Shown here: positions 21,858-29,418 of the stretch, piece after piece
How positions within the stretch are numbered: position 1 is the first letter of the stretch
Layout of the letters: each line of letters begins with the position of its first letter
Source of the DNA: CAYFFZ01 sp049976505
Lineage (GTDB): Archaea; Thermoproteota; Nitrososphaeria; Conexivisphaerales; UBA164
Assembly (NCBI GenBank): GCA_049976505.1
Contig: JBMFIC010000013.1
Location: 1 to 31,844 of the forward strand
Length of the DNA: 31,844 bases
Reading direction: 5' to 3'
Program-made: the position numbers and the translations under genes
Notes under the pieces: generated by a model
The model's database searches: none
Seen by the model: only the letters and a program-made list of their open reading frames with translations
What the model was told of the DNA's origin: nothing

Positions 21858-23975
21858 CTACCAGAATTCTCCCAGGCTCATCTGGCTGGAAGTCCTGAAC
21901 ATGTTTCTTATGTTGTTTATGTAGAGCTCGATGAGCTCCCTGTAATTGGTTCCCTCAAAGCTTTGGACTACGTTGTTCAGCTCAAGCAGTATGTTGTTGA
22001 GATCGGATGAGCTGAACAACGGAGCTAGGTTGGAGCCACATCTTGGACATTTCATGCTTATGGTAGGAAGGCTCAGCTTAAGACCGCATTTCTGACAGAC
22101 GAATCTCTGCTTTACGAATAGCTCTTCCAGCTTACGAACGACCTCAGCCACGTCCTTTCCGTTAAGCTCATCCGGATAGATCTTTGAGAGGAACCTTATT
22201 ATTCCCTTTATGATTTCCGAAACCGGCTGTTGATAGATCGGCGTCCTGTTCTGCTCTATGTTCTCAGCTGCAAGGTAGCCGCTCCTGAGCTTCCTGTAGA
22301 TCACCATGCCTTTGTCTGAGCTTGGAATGCAGTTCAGCGCAAAATCCTCTGAAAGCGCTATGTAGGCCTGGTTGTCGAGCGATCCGGCGTTTGCAAACTC
22401 AACAACTGATGGATTTACAAGGGCCTCGCTGCCGCTCTTAAAGCCCTTTATCCTGAGCTCAACGGCAGCGTTCATCGGCTTGTTAAAGAGGACCACGCTA
22501 TCTCCAAGAGCTGGGATCTCATGGACTTTGTAAACAGATGTAAGTTCCTCGTTTACAAATCCTAAAACTTCATGTATGGAGGACTCGAGCTTCGACGGCA
22601 GAACTATCTCATCTGGCGGAATGTTGTCAGCATGAAGCTTGATGGGAAATACAGCAAAGCCAAGCCTGCTTGTTAAAACCGAAAGCCTGTTCCTCAGTAC
22701 TGCCTTGTCCGGAAGCTCGGGCTCTCCTGCAACGCTCTCGGGAAGAGAAAGCTCCCTCTGGTCCCTGTAGCCAAGCCTCTCGGAGGCTAGGCCGAGGCTT
22801 TCTGTGAAGTCATGTGAATCGCTGAACGCCTCCTGAGTGGGCGAGCCGCATTTTGGACATATCCTCTCCTCAACGTAAACGTTGCACCTTCTGCAGTAGA
22901 ATAATTCCGTCGTTTTTGCTCCGCACCTCTCACAGAGCCTGAACGGCGTTATCCTTCCACAGGACGCGCAGTACCTTAACCTCAGCCTCATGATTCTTGA
23001 GCGGGCTGGCAGCGCCCCGTCATATCTGTTGAGCTCCTTAAGCTCTCTGTCCAGCCTTATCATGATCTTTATACGACCCCTGTAGGGCTCGGAAAATGGG
23101 ATGCCACCGAGCTCGCCTTTCAGAATTGATACAAGAGCCTTAGTTCTTTCGTCGTTCTTATCTGTAAGGCGTATTTCCTTGTTCCCGATTTCGAATGGAA
23201 CGGCGGACTCAATGAGAGTCCGAAGGTTTCTCTCGTTGCCCTCTACCGTCCCATCATCTATAAGCCTGAGCTTGAGCGTCGACCTGGGAAACGAGAAATA
23301 TGGGTCAAGGCTACCCCTTGTCCTTGCCTGTTCAAGCGCTTCATCAAATTTTATGGATCCCGCGCATTCAACGCCGAAAAGATGCCTGCAGGAGCTTATT
23401 GGGAGAATGAGCTCCCCGAAGCTGATAAGCCATCCATTTGCCTCATATGAGGCCCTTTTGCCGTCAAAGAAGAGGGGACCTTTCACGCTTTTCGAAAAGA
23501 GGACCCTGAACGTCCTTCCTTTTATTAAGAGCGGAATTGAGTTAACCTTCAGCCCCATCAGATCGGCTAGGGCTGAGCTGGCAACAGCGAACCCCTGGGC
23601 CATATCGGAAAAGCGAAGAATGAACCTGTTGGTCAGGGATATTGACATATATCCGGTCGATCTTGGGACTTCAACCTTCAGACCACTTATCCTTCTGAGG
23701 AACCTGAGAACCTTGGGCTGATAATCCCCAAAGTAATCCATAAAGATGGAACTAACCATAGTACCCTTTACTGGGGGATAAAACGAGTAGCTGCTGCCCC
23801 CGGTAATGTTTTGAAGGTTCTGTAGGAGAAACGCTCCAAGCTCCTCATAGGACAAGAACTCCTTTTTATTCAGAGAAAGCTGGCCAGGCCCTGAAAACTC
23901 GTCCCTTATCTCCAGATTTAGATCGGGATCGACTCCGGCCTCCTTCCTGATCCTAAGAGCGGCCTCAAGCTGCAT
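21858..23975 (-). CDS. Shortened, apparently inactivated DNA polymerase D large-subunit (DP2)-like protein
   Basis: A 705-aa protein whose segments follow, in order, those I recall for archaeal PolD DP2. They are: an N-terminal LRIRKEAGVDPDLNLEI like the DP2 start; GFAVASSALADLMGLKV and ISFGELILP; LRTLIESAVPFEIGNKEIRL; a central zinc cluster (C336, C339, C348, C351, C361, C364, C373, C376); ELPDKAVLRNRLSVL...IPPDEIVLP; VVLFNKPMNAAVELRIKGF; and a C-terminal zinc ribbon in QRFVCQKC (C627, C630, C643, C646). DP2 is normally about 1100-1300 aa and has a catalytic NCDGDED motif. Here the matching place (about 529-535) reads NAGSLDN, so both catalytic aspartates are missing. It cannot be a normal polymerase; a structural, PCNA-, DNA- or regulator-binding role is possible. 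No DP1 partner is nearby. Confidence 0.7.
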   Translation of the reverse strand: MQLEAALRIRKEAGVDPDLNLEIRDEFSGPGQLSLNKKEFLSYEELGAFLLQNLQNITGGSSYSFYPPVKGTMVSSIFMDYFGDYQPKVLRFLRRISGLKVEVPRSTGYMSISLTNRFILRFSDMAQGFAVASSALADLMGLKVNSIPLLIKGRTFRVLFSKSVKGPLFFDGKRASYEANGWLISFGELILPISSCRHLFGVECAGSIKFDEALEQARTRGSLDPYFSFPRSTLKLRLIDDGTVEGNERNLRTLIESAVPFEIGNKEIRLTDKNDERTKALVSILKGELGGIPFSEPYRGRIKIMIRLDRELKELNRYDGALPARSRIMRLRLRYCASCGRITPFRLCERCGAKTTELFYCRRCNVYVEERICPKCGSPTQEAFSDSHDFTESLGLASERLGYRDQRELSLPESVAGEPELPDKAVLRNRLSVLTSRLGFAVFPIKLHADNIPPDEIVLPSKLESSIHEVLGFVNEELTSVYKVHEIPALGDSVVLFNKPMNAAVELRIKGFKSGSEALVNPSVVEFANAGSLDNQAYIALSEDFALNCIPSSDKGMVIYRKLRSGYLAAENIEQNRTPIYQQPVSEIIKGIIRFLSKIYPDELNGKDVAEVVRKLEELFVKQRFVCQKCGLKLSLPTISMKCPRCGSNLAPLFSSSDLNNILLELNNVVQSFEGTNYRELIELYINNIRNMFRTSSQMSLGEFW

Positions 23976-24051
23976 CGATTAACGAATGACCACACGCGCA
24001 TTAAAGCTTTCTATGAACGCTTATATACCGATATGTCAATTTTAACCCTAC
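23976..24051. promoter_or_regulatory. Divergent promoter region of the DP2-like gene and AMP phosphorylase
   Basis: On the plus strand CTTATATACC (24020-24029) lies about 27 bp before the GTG start of AMP phosphorylase. On the minus strand a weaker AGCTTTAATG lies 25-35 bp before the DP2-like ATG. The 76-bp gap holds nothing else I can identify. Confidence 0.45.
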
Positions 24052-25566
24052 GTGGAACTTAGGTCAAAGATAATCGATGTAAAGGGCACCAAAAGGTCAG
24101 TTATAATAAACGAGGAGGACGCACAGAGGATCGGCGTGGAGCTGAACGACAGAGTAAGGGTCTCATCGGACTCCAAGTCTTTTACGTGTATAGTTGAGAC
24201 GACAAGAACCCTAGTGCCGAAGGGGGTTATTGGAATTTACAGGGACCTTTCGGAGGAGCTAGGCGTGAAAGATGGGGAAACCGTTTCGGTTCAGTATGAG
24301 CAGACGCCTCTTTCTGTGGATCTCATAAGGAAAAAGGTAAGGGGCGAAAAGCTGAGCGACTCGGAAATAAAGGAGATAGTCAGGGATCTGGTAAATAACG
24401 AGCTAAGCGACCTTGAGGTGGCGGAGTTCGTATTTGCCGTTAACTTCATGGGCCTAGACATGGATGAAATAAGAAGCCTTACGCAGGCCATGGTTGAAAG
24501 CGGCGAGAGGCTCCAGCTTCAGGGTTTCACCGTTGACAAGCACTCAATAGGGGGAGTTCCGGGAAACAAGGTAACCCTCCTCATAGTGCCCACTGTAGCC
24601 CTTACAGAGCTGTACATTCCAAAGACCAGCAGCAGCGCCATAACGAGCCCAAGCGGCACGGCAGACACAATGTCAGTGCTGGCTAACGTGAAATTCTCCC
24701 TTTCAGAAATAAAATCCATAGTAGAGAAAACCCACGGCTGCATAGTATGGGGAGGAACTCTGAACCTTGCGCCGGCGGACGATTATCTCATCAAGATCGA
24801 AAACCCACTGAGGCTAAATCCACGGGGCCTCATGATGGCAAGCGTCATGGCTAAGAAGCTCGCCGTAGGGGCCAAGGTAGTTGTGCTGGACCTTCCTGTT
24901 GGAAGAGGGACGAAGCTGAACGACCTGTCTGAGGCTGAGAAGCTGGCAAAGGACTTCTATGAGCTTGGGAGATCGCTCGGAGTTACCGTAAGGTCAGGCA
25001 TAACTTACGGGGGACAGCCCATAGGAAGGGCCGTGGGTCCTGCGCTTGAGGCCAGGGAGGCGCTTATGGCCCTGATAAATCCCTCTCAGGCAAGCATGAG
25101 CCTCCTGTCCAAGTCGGCTTCTCTTGCAGGGCTTCTGCTTGAGGCCTCTGGAATAGTTCAGAAAGGGCTTGGCTATGAGGCAGCTCTTGATTCTTTGATG
25201 AAGGGCAAGCCATACCTCAAAATGAAAGAGATAATAGAGGCCCAGGGAGGAAACCCCAATGTAAAGCCTGACGATCTGCCCATAGGGACATACAGGCACG
25301 TAATAAAATCGGAGACCGACGGATACGTAACTCTGATTGACAACGATGCGATAGTTGAGATCGCGAGGACCGCTGGAGCACCGGCCGACAAAGGAGCTGG
25401 GGTGCTGTTGTATCAGAAGCAGGGGTACAAGGTGAACAAGGGCGATCCGCTTCTTGAGATATATGCTGAAAGGAGCTCAAAGCTCAGCGATGCCGTTAAC
25501 GTTGCTGAGAGACGTAACCCTGTAGTGGTAGAGGGGATGCTTCTGAAGGTTTACCCTCCAACTTGA
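24052..25566 (+). CDS. deoA: AMP phosphorylase (archaeal DeoA family)
   Basis: A 504-aa protein. An N-terminal extension of about 85 residues, specific to the archaeal enzymes, precedes the thymidine-phosphorylase fold: LIRKKVRGEKLSDSEI, the TVDKHSIGGVPGNK phosphate and substrate site, TSSSAITSPSGTADTM, and a C-terminal alpha/beta domain with RTAGAPADKGAG. The enzyme splits AMP with phosphate to adenine and ribose 1,5-bisphosphate, feeding archaeal Rubisco type III through R15P isomerase. Those partner genes are not in the window. The start is GTG at 24052 with a TATA box about 27 bp upstream. The AGOG gene begins 6 nt after its stop, so the two form an operon. Confidence 0.9.
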   Translation: MELRSKIIDVKGTKRSVIINEEDAQRIGVELNDRVRVSSDSKSFTCIVETTRTLVPKGVIGIYRDLSEELGVKDGETVSVQYEQTPLSVDLIRKKVRGEKLSDSEIKEIVRDLVNNELSDLEVAEFVFAVNFMGLDMDEIRSLTQAMVESGERLQLQGFTVDKHSIGGVPGNKVTLLIVPTVALTELYIPKTSSSAITSPSGTADTMSVLANVKFSLSEIKSIVEKTHGCIVWGGTLNLAPADDYLIKIENPLRLNPRGLMMASVMAKKLAVGAKVVVLDLPVGRGTKLNDLSEAEKLAKDFYELGRSLGVTVRSGITYGGQPIGRAVGPALEAREALMALINPSQASMSLLSKSASLAGLLLEASGIVQKGLGYEAALDSLMKGKPYLKMKEIIEAQGGNPNVKPDDLPIGTYRHVIKSETDGYVTLIDNDAIVEIARTAGAPADKGAGVLLYQKQGYKVNKGDPLLEIYAERSSKLSDAVNVAERRNPVVVEGMLLKVYPPT

Positions 25567-25572
25567 ATTAAG

Positions 25573-26268
25573 TTGAGCAGAGACTGTATAATTGATAAGG
25601 AAAAGATAGGTATTGTCTCTTATTTTATCAAGGCTCTCGGACCTCAGTACTTCTATGAGCTTGAGCTCCAAGATCCGCAGCTTATCTCTCTGAAAACCCT
25701 CAGGGCAAAGTGTATGGGAAAGGAGTTCTATGAGCTCGTTATAGGCGCCAGCTTAATAGCGTACAGGCTGAGGAGAAGCGGCGAGGACTTCTGGGCTGCT
25801 TTTTCTCAGTTTGAGCACTACTGCGAGGATCCTTACTTCAGTCTGGAGAGCTACATCATTAAGGAGAGGGAGCTGGCACGTAACGCTAAAATCAGGAGAG
25901 TAAGGACTCTGAGGGAAAAACGTGGGCTGCTTCTTAAGAGATTGGACAGATATTTTGAGGATCTCGGCCTTCTTTATAAAGATCTAATGAAAATCTTTGG
26001 AAACAGGTACCAGAAGACAGTTTCGTTCGCCTGCAAAATGTTTCACTATGCGATGATCATCGACGGGAGACACGGGATAGTGCCCATGGACATTCCTATA
26101 CCTCTTGACAGCAGGGTTAGGAGGATAACACAGAAGCTTGGCATAGTTGGCAAGAGCTCGGATCACGAGTGCTATCTAAAGGCATGGAAGCTGGTCTCTG
26201 ACCTTTCTGGAATAGATCAGATACATTTGGACGTATTTCTGTGGAGAAAGCTCCACAATGCGGTCTGA
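25573..26268 (+). CDS. Archaeal 8-oxoguanine DNA glycosylase/lyase (AGOG)
   Basis: A 231-aa helix-hairpin-helix glycosylase of the AGOG type. The catalytic lysine K148 lies in YQKTVSFACKM and the activating aspartate D179 in DIPIPLDSRVRRIT; the 31-residue spacing is like that of the Pyrobaculum enzyme (K140 and D172). The C-terminal QIHLDVFLW is also characteristic. It removes 8-oxoguanine from DNA and nicks the backbone. The start is TTG at 25573, 6 nt after AMP phosphorylase, so the two are probably co-transcribed. The functional pairing is not obvious. A short hairpin follows the stop. Confidence 0.88.
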   Translation: MSRDCIIDKEKIGIVSYFIKALGPQYFYELELQDPQLISLKTLRAKCMGKEFYELVIGASLIAYRLRRSGEDFWAAFSQFEHYCEDPYFSLESYIIKERELARNAKIRRVRTLREKRGLLLKRLDRYFEDLGLLYKDLMKIFGNRYQKTVSFACKMFHYAMIIDGRHGIVPMDIPIPLDSRVRRITQKLGIVGKSSDHECYLKAWKLVSDLSGIDQIHLDVFLWRKLHNAV

Positions 26269-26270
26269 GC

Positions 26271-26287
26271 GCCCACTGAGTGTGGGC
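26271..26287 (+). terminator. Hairpin after AGOG
   Basis: GCCCAC (26271-26276) pairs with GTGGGC (26282-26287) around a 5-nt loop, beginning 2 nt after the AGOG stop. There is no following T-run, so termination is only a possibility. Confidence 0.35.
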
Positions 26288-26370
26288 TCATACAGATTGC
26301 GTTCATGCGTGCCCCTTTTACAAAAGCAGAAAGCTTCGCCGTTCATGAGGGAGATGAAAGCGGCAAGAAC

Positions 26371-26427
26371 TTAAATGCATGCCTGGTATTTGATTGCTCA
26401 GCTGTTTCCATAAAGGGTAACCCCTGA
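26371..26427 (+). pseudogene. Degenerate 3' end of a tnpB gene
   Basis: Read on the plus strand this stretch gives LNACLVFDCSAVSIKGNP and a stop. It lines up with the intact TnpB C-terminus at the right edge of the window (PLSYLVFHSGVAPAKGE). The decayed right-end sequence at 26418-26468 follows directly, as expected for an IS200/IS605-type element. Upstream sequence back to AGOG shows no clear further TnpB similarity, so only the tail survives. Confidence 0.55.
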
Positions 26428-26468
26428 GATCTCAGGAGCCCTAGTCCTTAATAACGGGGAGGAGGTCA
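26418..26468 (+). mobile_element. Decayed IS200/IS605 right end upstream of pheS
   Basis: TAACCCCTGAGATCTCAGGAGCC opens the stretch (26418-26440) and CGGGGAGGAGGTCA closes it. It follows the sequence of the right end beside the intact tnpB (TAACCCCTGAGACCTCGGG...CGGGGAGGAGGTCA). The outer pairing GATCTC with GAGGTC is kept by a G-U pair, and the inner GC hairpin has been lost, indicating age. CCTGAGATCTCAGG (26423-26436) is itself a perfect palindrome. The pheS TATA box starts 3 bp beyond the end. Confidence 0.7.
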
Positions 26469-26470
26469 GA

Positions 26471-26481
26471 ACCTTTATATT
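26471..26481 (+). promoter_or_regulatory. TATA box of pheS
   Basis: ACCTTTATATT is centred about 29 bp before the pheS ATG at 26505. It directly follows the IS right-end remnant. The predicted mRNA has little or no leader. Confidence 0.55.
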
Positions 26482-26504
26482 GTGGACCCCTAAATTCTAT
26501 AGAA

Positions 26505-28013
26505 ATGTCGTATGCGTCTCTTCATCCGCTAGAGAAGAAGTTTCTTAGAGTTCTTCTTGAGGTAAAGAAGGGGAAGCTGGAGGATCTGGCAGGGGCGTCT
26601 GGGCTGAACATGGATCAGGCCAGAAGGGTTGTTGAATGGTTAAAGGAGAAGGGATTAATCAGCATCAACGCAGAGGAGGTGGAGGTGGTGGAGCTGGATT
26701 CAAGAGGAAAGGAGGCATTGCAGATTAACCCCCCTGAAGTCAGGCTGGCAAACGAGGCGCTCAAAAAAGGCAGCTTAGACCTCGAGGAGGCCAAGCGCCT
26801 TCTCGGGGATGACGCAGCCCCGGCTCTTGGGATCGCTCTCAAGCTGGGGCTGATAAGTCTCTCCAAAGGAAAGATAGTTCCAAGGATAAGCAGGGAGGTA
26901 AAAGCTACTGAGGTTTACCGCGTTCTTGAGAAGCTTTCAGCCGGTCCAAGGCCAATCAGCGATCTCACCCAGGAGGATCTGAGGGAGCTGAACGAGCTCA
27001 GGAAGAGGCCCGGCTATGTAAGGGTCTACAGAGTAAAGGACGTCTGGGTTAAGCTATCTGAGGGCGTCACGCTCAGAAAGGAGGATCTTGAAAAGGAGGA
27101 GGTGACTTTGCTTACATCTGAGCTCATATCGAGTGGCAGGTGGAGGAGCGTGGCATTCTCCGATATAGACATGTCACAGCCTGCGCCAGCTGTGTACCCT
27201 GCGAGAGCCCATCCTCTTTCAGAGCTGATCAGGCTAATCAGGGAGATCATGGAGGGACTCGGATTCATTGAAATAGAGGGTCCTGTGGTAAGATCGTCAT
27301 TCTGGAACTTTGACGTACTATTCACTCCCCAGGATCATCCCGCAAGGGACATGCATGACACTTTCTACCTCAGGAACCTGAGGATCGAGGAGGAGGACAG
27401 GGATCTGGTTCAGAGGGTCAAAAGCGTGCACGAGAACGGCTGGATCACGGGATCGACCGGATGGGGATACACTTGGGATACTGAGCTTGCGTGGAGGGCG
27501 CTTCTGAGAACCCATACAACAACTGTTACGGCAGAGGCCATATACAGGGGCGCCCGCGGAAGGCTGTTCACTATAGGCAGGGTCTTCAGAAACGAGAAGC
27601 CTGACTACAAGCATCTGGTTGAACTCCATCAGATGGACGCCATAGTTATAGAGGAAGGCGCAACCATAAGAAAGCTGATGGGTTACCTTACAGCCTTTTA
27701 CAGGAAGCTTGGGTTTGAAAAAGTTAAGTTCTGGCCAACGTTCTTCCCGTACACAGAGCCGTCCATGCAGTCAATGATATACTCCGAAAAGCTGAAAGAC
27801 TGGATAGAGCTCTGTGGCATGGGGGTGTTCAGGCCTGAGGTGACCAAGCCTCTTGGCTACGATGGCCCTGTTCTGGCATGGGGCATGGGCTTGGAGAGGC
27901 TCGCGATGTTAATCTACGATGTGGATGACATAAGAGAGCTGTACGAAAACAGGCTCAGCTTTCTCCGTGGGTACAGGAGCATAAACACTATAGCCAAGCA
28001 CGCGCTTATCTAG
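26505..28013 (+). CDS. pheS: Phenylalanyl-tRNA synthetase alpha subunit
   Basis: A 502-aa archaeal/eukaryotic-type PheRS alpha chain. An N-terminal winged-helix part (residues 1-90, with ASGLNMDQARRVVEWLKEKG) is followed by the class II catalytic domain: motif 1 around IEIEGPVV, motif 2 FRNEKPDYKHLVELHQMD, and motif 3 GMGLERLAMLIYD. It charges tRNA-Phe together with PheT, which is not in the window. The ATG at 26505 has a good TATA box just after an IS remnant. The stop codon TAG overlaps the stop of the convergent SIS gene in one palindromic CTAG. Confidence 0.95.
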   Translation: MSYASLHPLEKKFLRVLLEVKKGKLEDLAGASGLNMDQARRVVEWLKEKGLISINAEEVEVVELDSRGKEALQINPPEVRLANEALKKGSLDLEEAKRLLGDDAAPALGIALKLGLISLSKGKIVPRISREVKATEVYRVLEKLSAGPRPISDLTQEDLRELNELRKRPGYVRVYRVKDVWVKLSEGVTLRKEDLEKEEVTLLTSELISSGRWRSVAFSDIDMSQPAPAVYPARAHPLSELIRLIREIMEGLGFIEIEGPVVRSSFWNFDVLFTPQDHPARDMHDTFYLRNLRIEEEDRDLVQRVKSVHENGWITGSTGWGYTWDTELAWRALLRTHTTTVTAEAIYRGARGRLFTIGRVFRNEKPDYKHLVELHQMDAIVIEEGATIRKLMGYLTAFYRKLGFEKVKFWPTFFPYTEPSMQSMIYSEKLKDWIELCGMGVFRPEVTKPLGYDGPVLAWGMGLERLAMLIYDVDDIRELYENRLSFLRGYRSINTIAKHALI

Positions 28014-29107
28014 GTAAAGTCAGAGTGCATTCTCTTTATGTCGCTCTCAGTGATCTTTTCCTTTTCAGCCACGTAGTGCACGAAGCTCTCGAGGAAGAAG
28101 AGGCTTCTAAGCTCAAAGGCTGAGTATCTTGGGTCCTGGGGGAAATAGCTTGATCTGAGCCCCTTCAGCTTGAAGATCCTCCTGCCCGGGATTTCGAGCG
28201 TCAGATCTGAGGTCTTTCCAAGGTCGGAGTCAGGGAATGATGTCAGACTGACTATCTTTGTTCCCTTTCTTTTTGCCCTCTTTGCAAGCTCCGCAAAGAG
28301 CTGTGATGCTGAGCCCGAAATTATCATTACGAGATCGCCCTCATTTACAGCAACGCTTCCCTTGTCCAGCCAGTAATAAACGAGCCTCTCCTGCCCCTCC
28401 TTTGATAAATGCCTCAGCCTTGTCGAGAAGAACCTTCCTACAATACCGCTAAGTCCCTCTCCCAGGACCACCGTCTTGTTGCGGGGGTATTCTGACACAG
28501 CAGGAAGGAAGCCGTACAGTTTTATGTAGTACTCTTCGGGTGGCGTGAAGTCCCTGATAATCTTTATAAGGCTTCTGTAGGAATCAAGCAGCTCCTCACC
28601 CCTCAGGTAGAGGATCAGAGAGAGCGACAAGAGCATGGTCCTTAGCTCAAAAAGGGTTCCCAAAGGCGTCAGGGGCGTGCTTGTAACCCCTAGCAGCTTG
28701 CTCATATAATAGTCCTGCTCTTTCCACCTGTGGGCTCCAGGCACCACTATAACCTTGTCCGAAATTGATGCCAGCTCGCTTTCGGGGTTGCTCGTTATTG
28801 AAGTTACAAAGGATCCACCCTCCTTAGCTACCTTTGCGACTTCAAGCGTATATCGGGTAATGCCACTGCCTGAAATGGCTATGAGCAGATCACAGGGACC
28901 AAATACGTAGGGCACATCGTTTGGCCCAAAGGAATGGTCAACGCCTATGTTTCTCAGAAACTTAACGAAGGCATCCGCGACGTCTCCCGATCTTCCGGCG
29001 CCAAACACAATAACCCTCTTGGACCCATATATTCTTCCGATTATCCAGTCCAGGTCCTCCTTTGGCTCGTATTCGGCTACCTCGTCAACAAGCCTAGTAT
29101 AGCTCAC
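28010..29107 (-). CDS. Tandem SIS-domain protein, fused 6-phospho-3-hexuloisomerase-like
   Basis: A 365-aa protein with two SIS sugar-phosphate domains. The first (about 30-155) has FGAGRSGDVADAF, AISGSGITR and TPLGTLFEL, all signature pieces of 6-phospho-3-hexuloisomerase (PHI). The second (about 205-340) has LGEGLSGIVGRFF, MIISGSASQ and a degenerate PRYSAFELRS at the corresponding last motif. Ordinary archaeal PHI is a single SIS domain of about 180-200 aa that forms a tetramer, so this looks like an internal duplication giving a fused pair, with one half diverged. PHI works in the ribulose monophosphate pathway to make pentoses, but the partner synthase (HPS) is not adjacent. The start is GTG at 29107. 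A phosphoglucose/phosphomannose isomerase role is an alternative. Confidence 0.75.
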   Translation of the reverse strand: MSYTRLVDEVAEYEPKEDLDWIIGRIYGSKRVIVFGAGRSGDVADAFVKFLRNIGVDHSFGPNDVPYVFGPCDLLIAISGSGITRYTLEVAKVAKEGGSFVTSITSNPESELASISDKVIVVPGAHRWKEQDYYMSKLLGVTSTPLTPLGTLFELRTMLLSLSLILYLRGEELLDSYRSLIKIIRDFTPPEEYYIKLYGFLPAVSEYPRNKTVVLGEGLSGIVGRFFSTRLRHLSKEGQERLVYYWLDKGSVAVNEGDLVMIISGSASQLFAELAKRAKRKGTKIVSLTSFPDSDLGKTSDLTLEIPGRRIFKLKGLRSSYFPQDPRYSAFELRSLFFLESFVHYVAEKEKITESDIKRMHSDFT

Positions 29108-29156
29108 ATGATACCTCTAAGCTTCGATTATTTAAGCGCATCCCTCAGCTGGCACC

Positions 29157-29198
29157 TGACATCCTCCCCGCCTGAAGGGCGAGGGCTCCCGAGGTCTC
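29157..29198 (-). mobile_element. Decayed IS200/IS605 right end upstream of the SIS gene
   Basis: On the minus strand the stretch begins GAGACCTCGGGAGCC and ends GGCGGGGAGGATGTCA. It matches the right end next to the intact tnpB, keeping the outer GACCTC/GATGTC pairing (one mismatch) and a shortened inner GC stem. A tnpB relic lies directly upstream on the same strand. Downstream on that strand, about 20 bp on, is CTTAAATAA, the likely TATA region of the SIS gene. Confidence 0.75.
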
Positions 29199-29211
29199 GA
29201 GAGCTGCTCGG

Positions 29212-29409
29212 TTATTGTTTATAATGAATGAGGGCTGTTTCTCGATCGTGAACTGCTCCTCCTTCACGGAAGGGGACTTTTGCCTCCTTAACCTCCGCCA
29301 AGTTAAAAGGATAGCCCAGGAAGATGGTTGAAACGCTCAGCTCGTGAAGCGTCTTTAGAATGTGGAATGACAGGTTTCTGCACAAACGAAGGAGCGTGTT
29401 AATCAGCTT
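29212..29409 (-). pseudogene. tnpB relic with internal deletion
   Basis: A 65-codon open stretch on the minus strand between stop codons, without a start codon. It contains LHELSVSTIFLGYPFNLA, which matches the RuvC-region segment of archaeal TnpB proteins (the VGYP or LGYP-x-x-I pattern after an L-x-x-x-G/S-V strand). The zinc-finger region and catalytic DLNGALNI segment that should follow are missing, and the reading frame ends near a right-end remnant. This is a dead element, deleted between the RuvC middle and the 3' end. It fills most of the 311-nt gap between trpS and the SIS gene. Confidence 0.65.
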
Positions 29410-29418
29410 CTAAATCAA

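Noticed and set aside
23101..23721. 206-codon open frame on the plus strand inside the DP2-like gene
   Set aside because: Its composition (serine/leucine/arginine-rich) is typical of a shadow frame; the minus-strand frame carries ordered zinc and family motifs.
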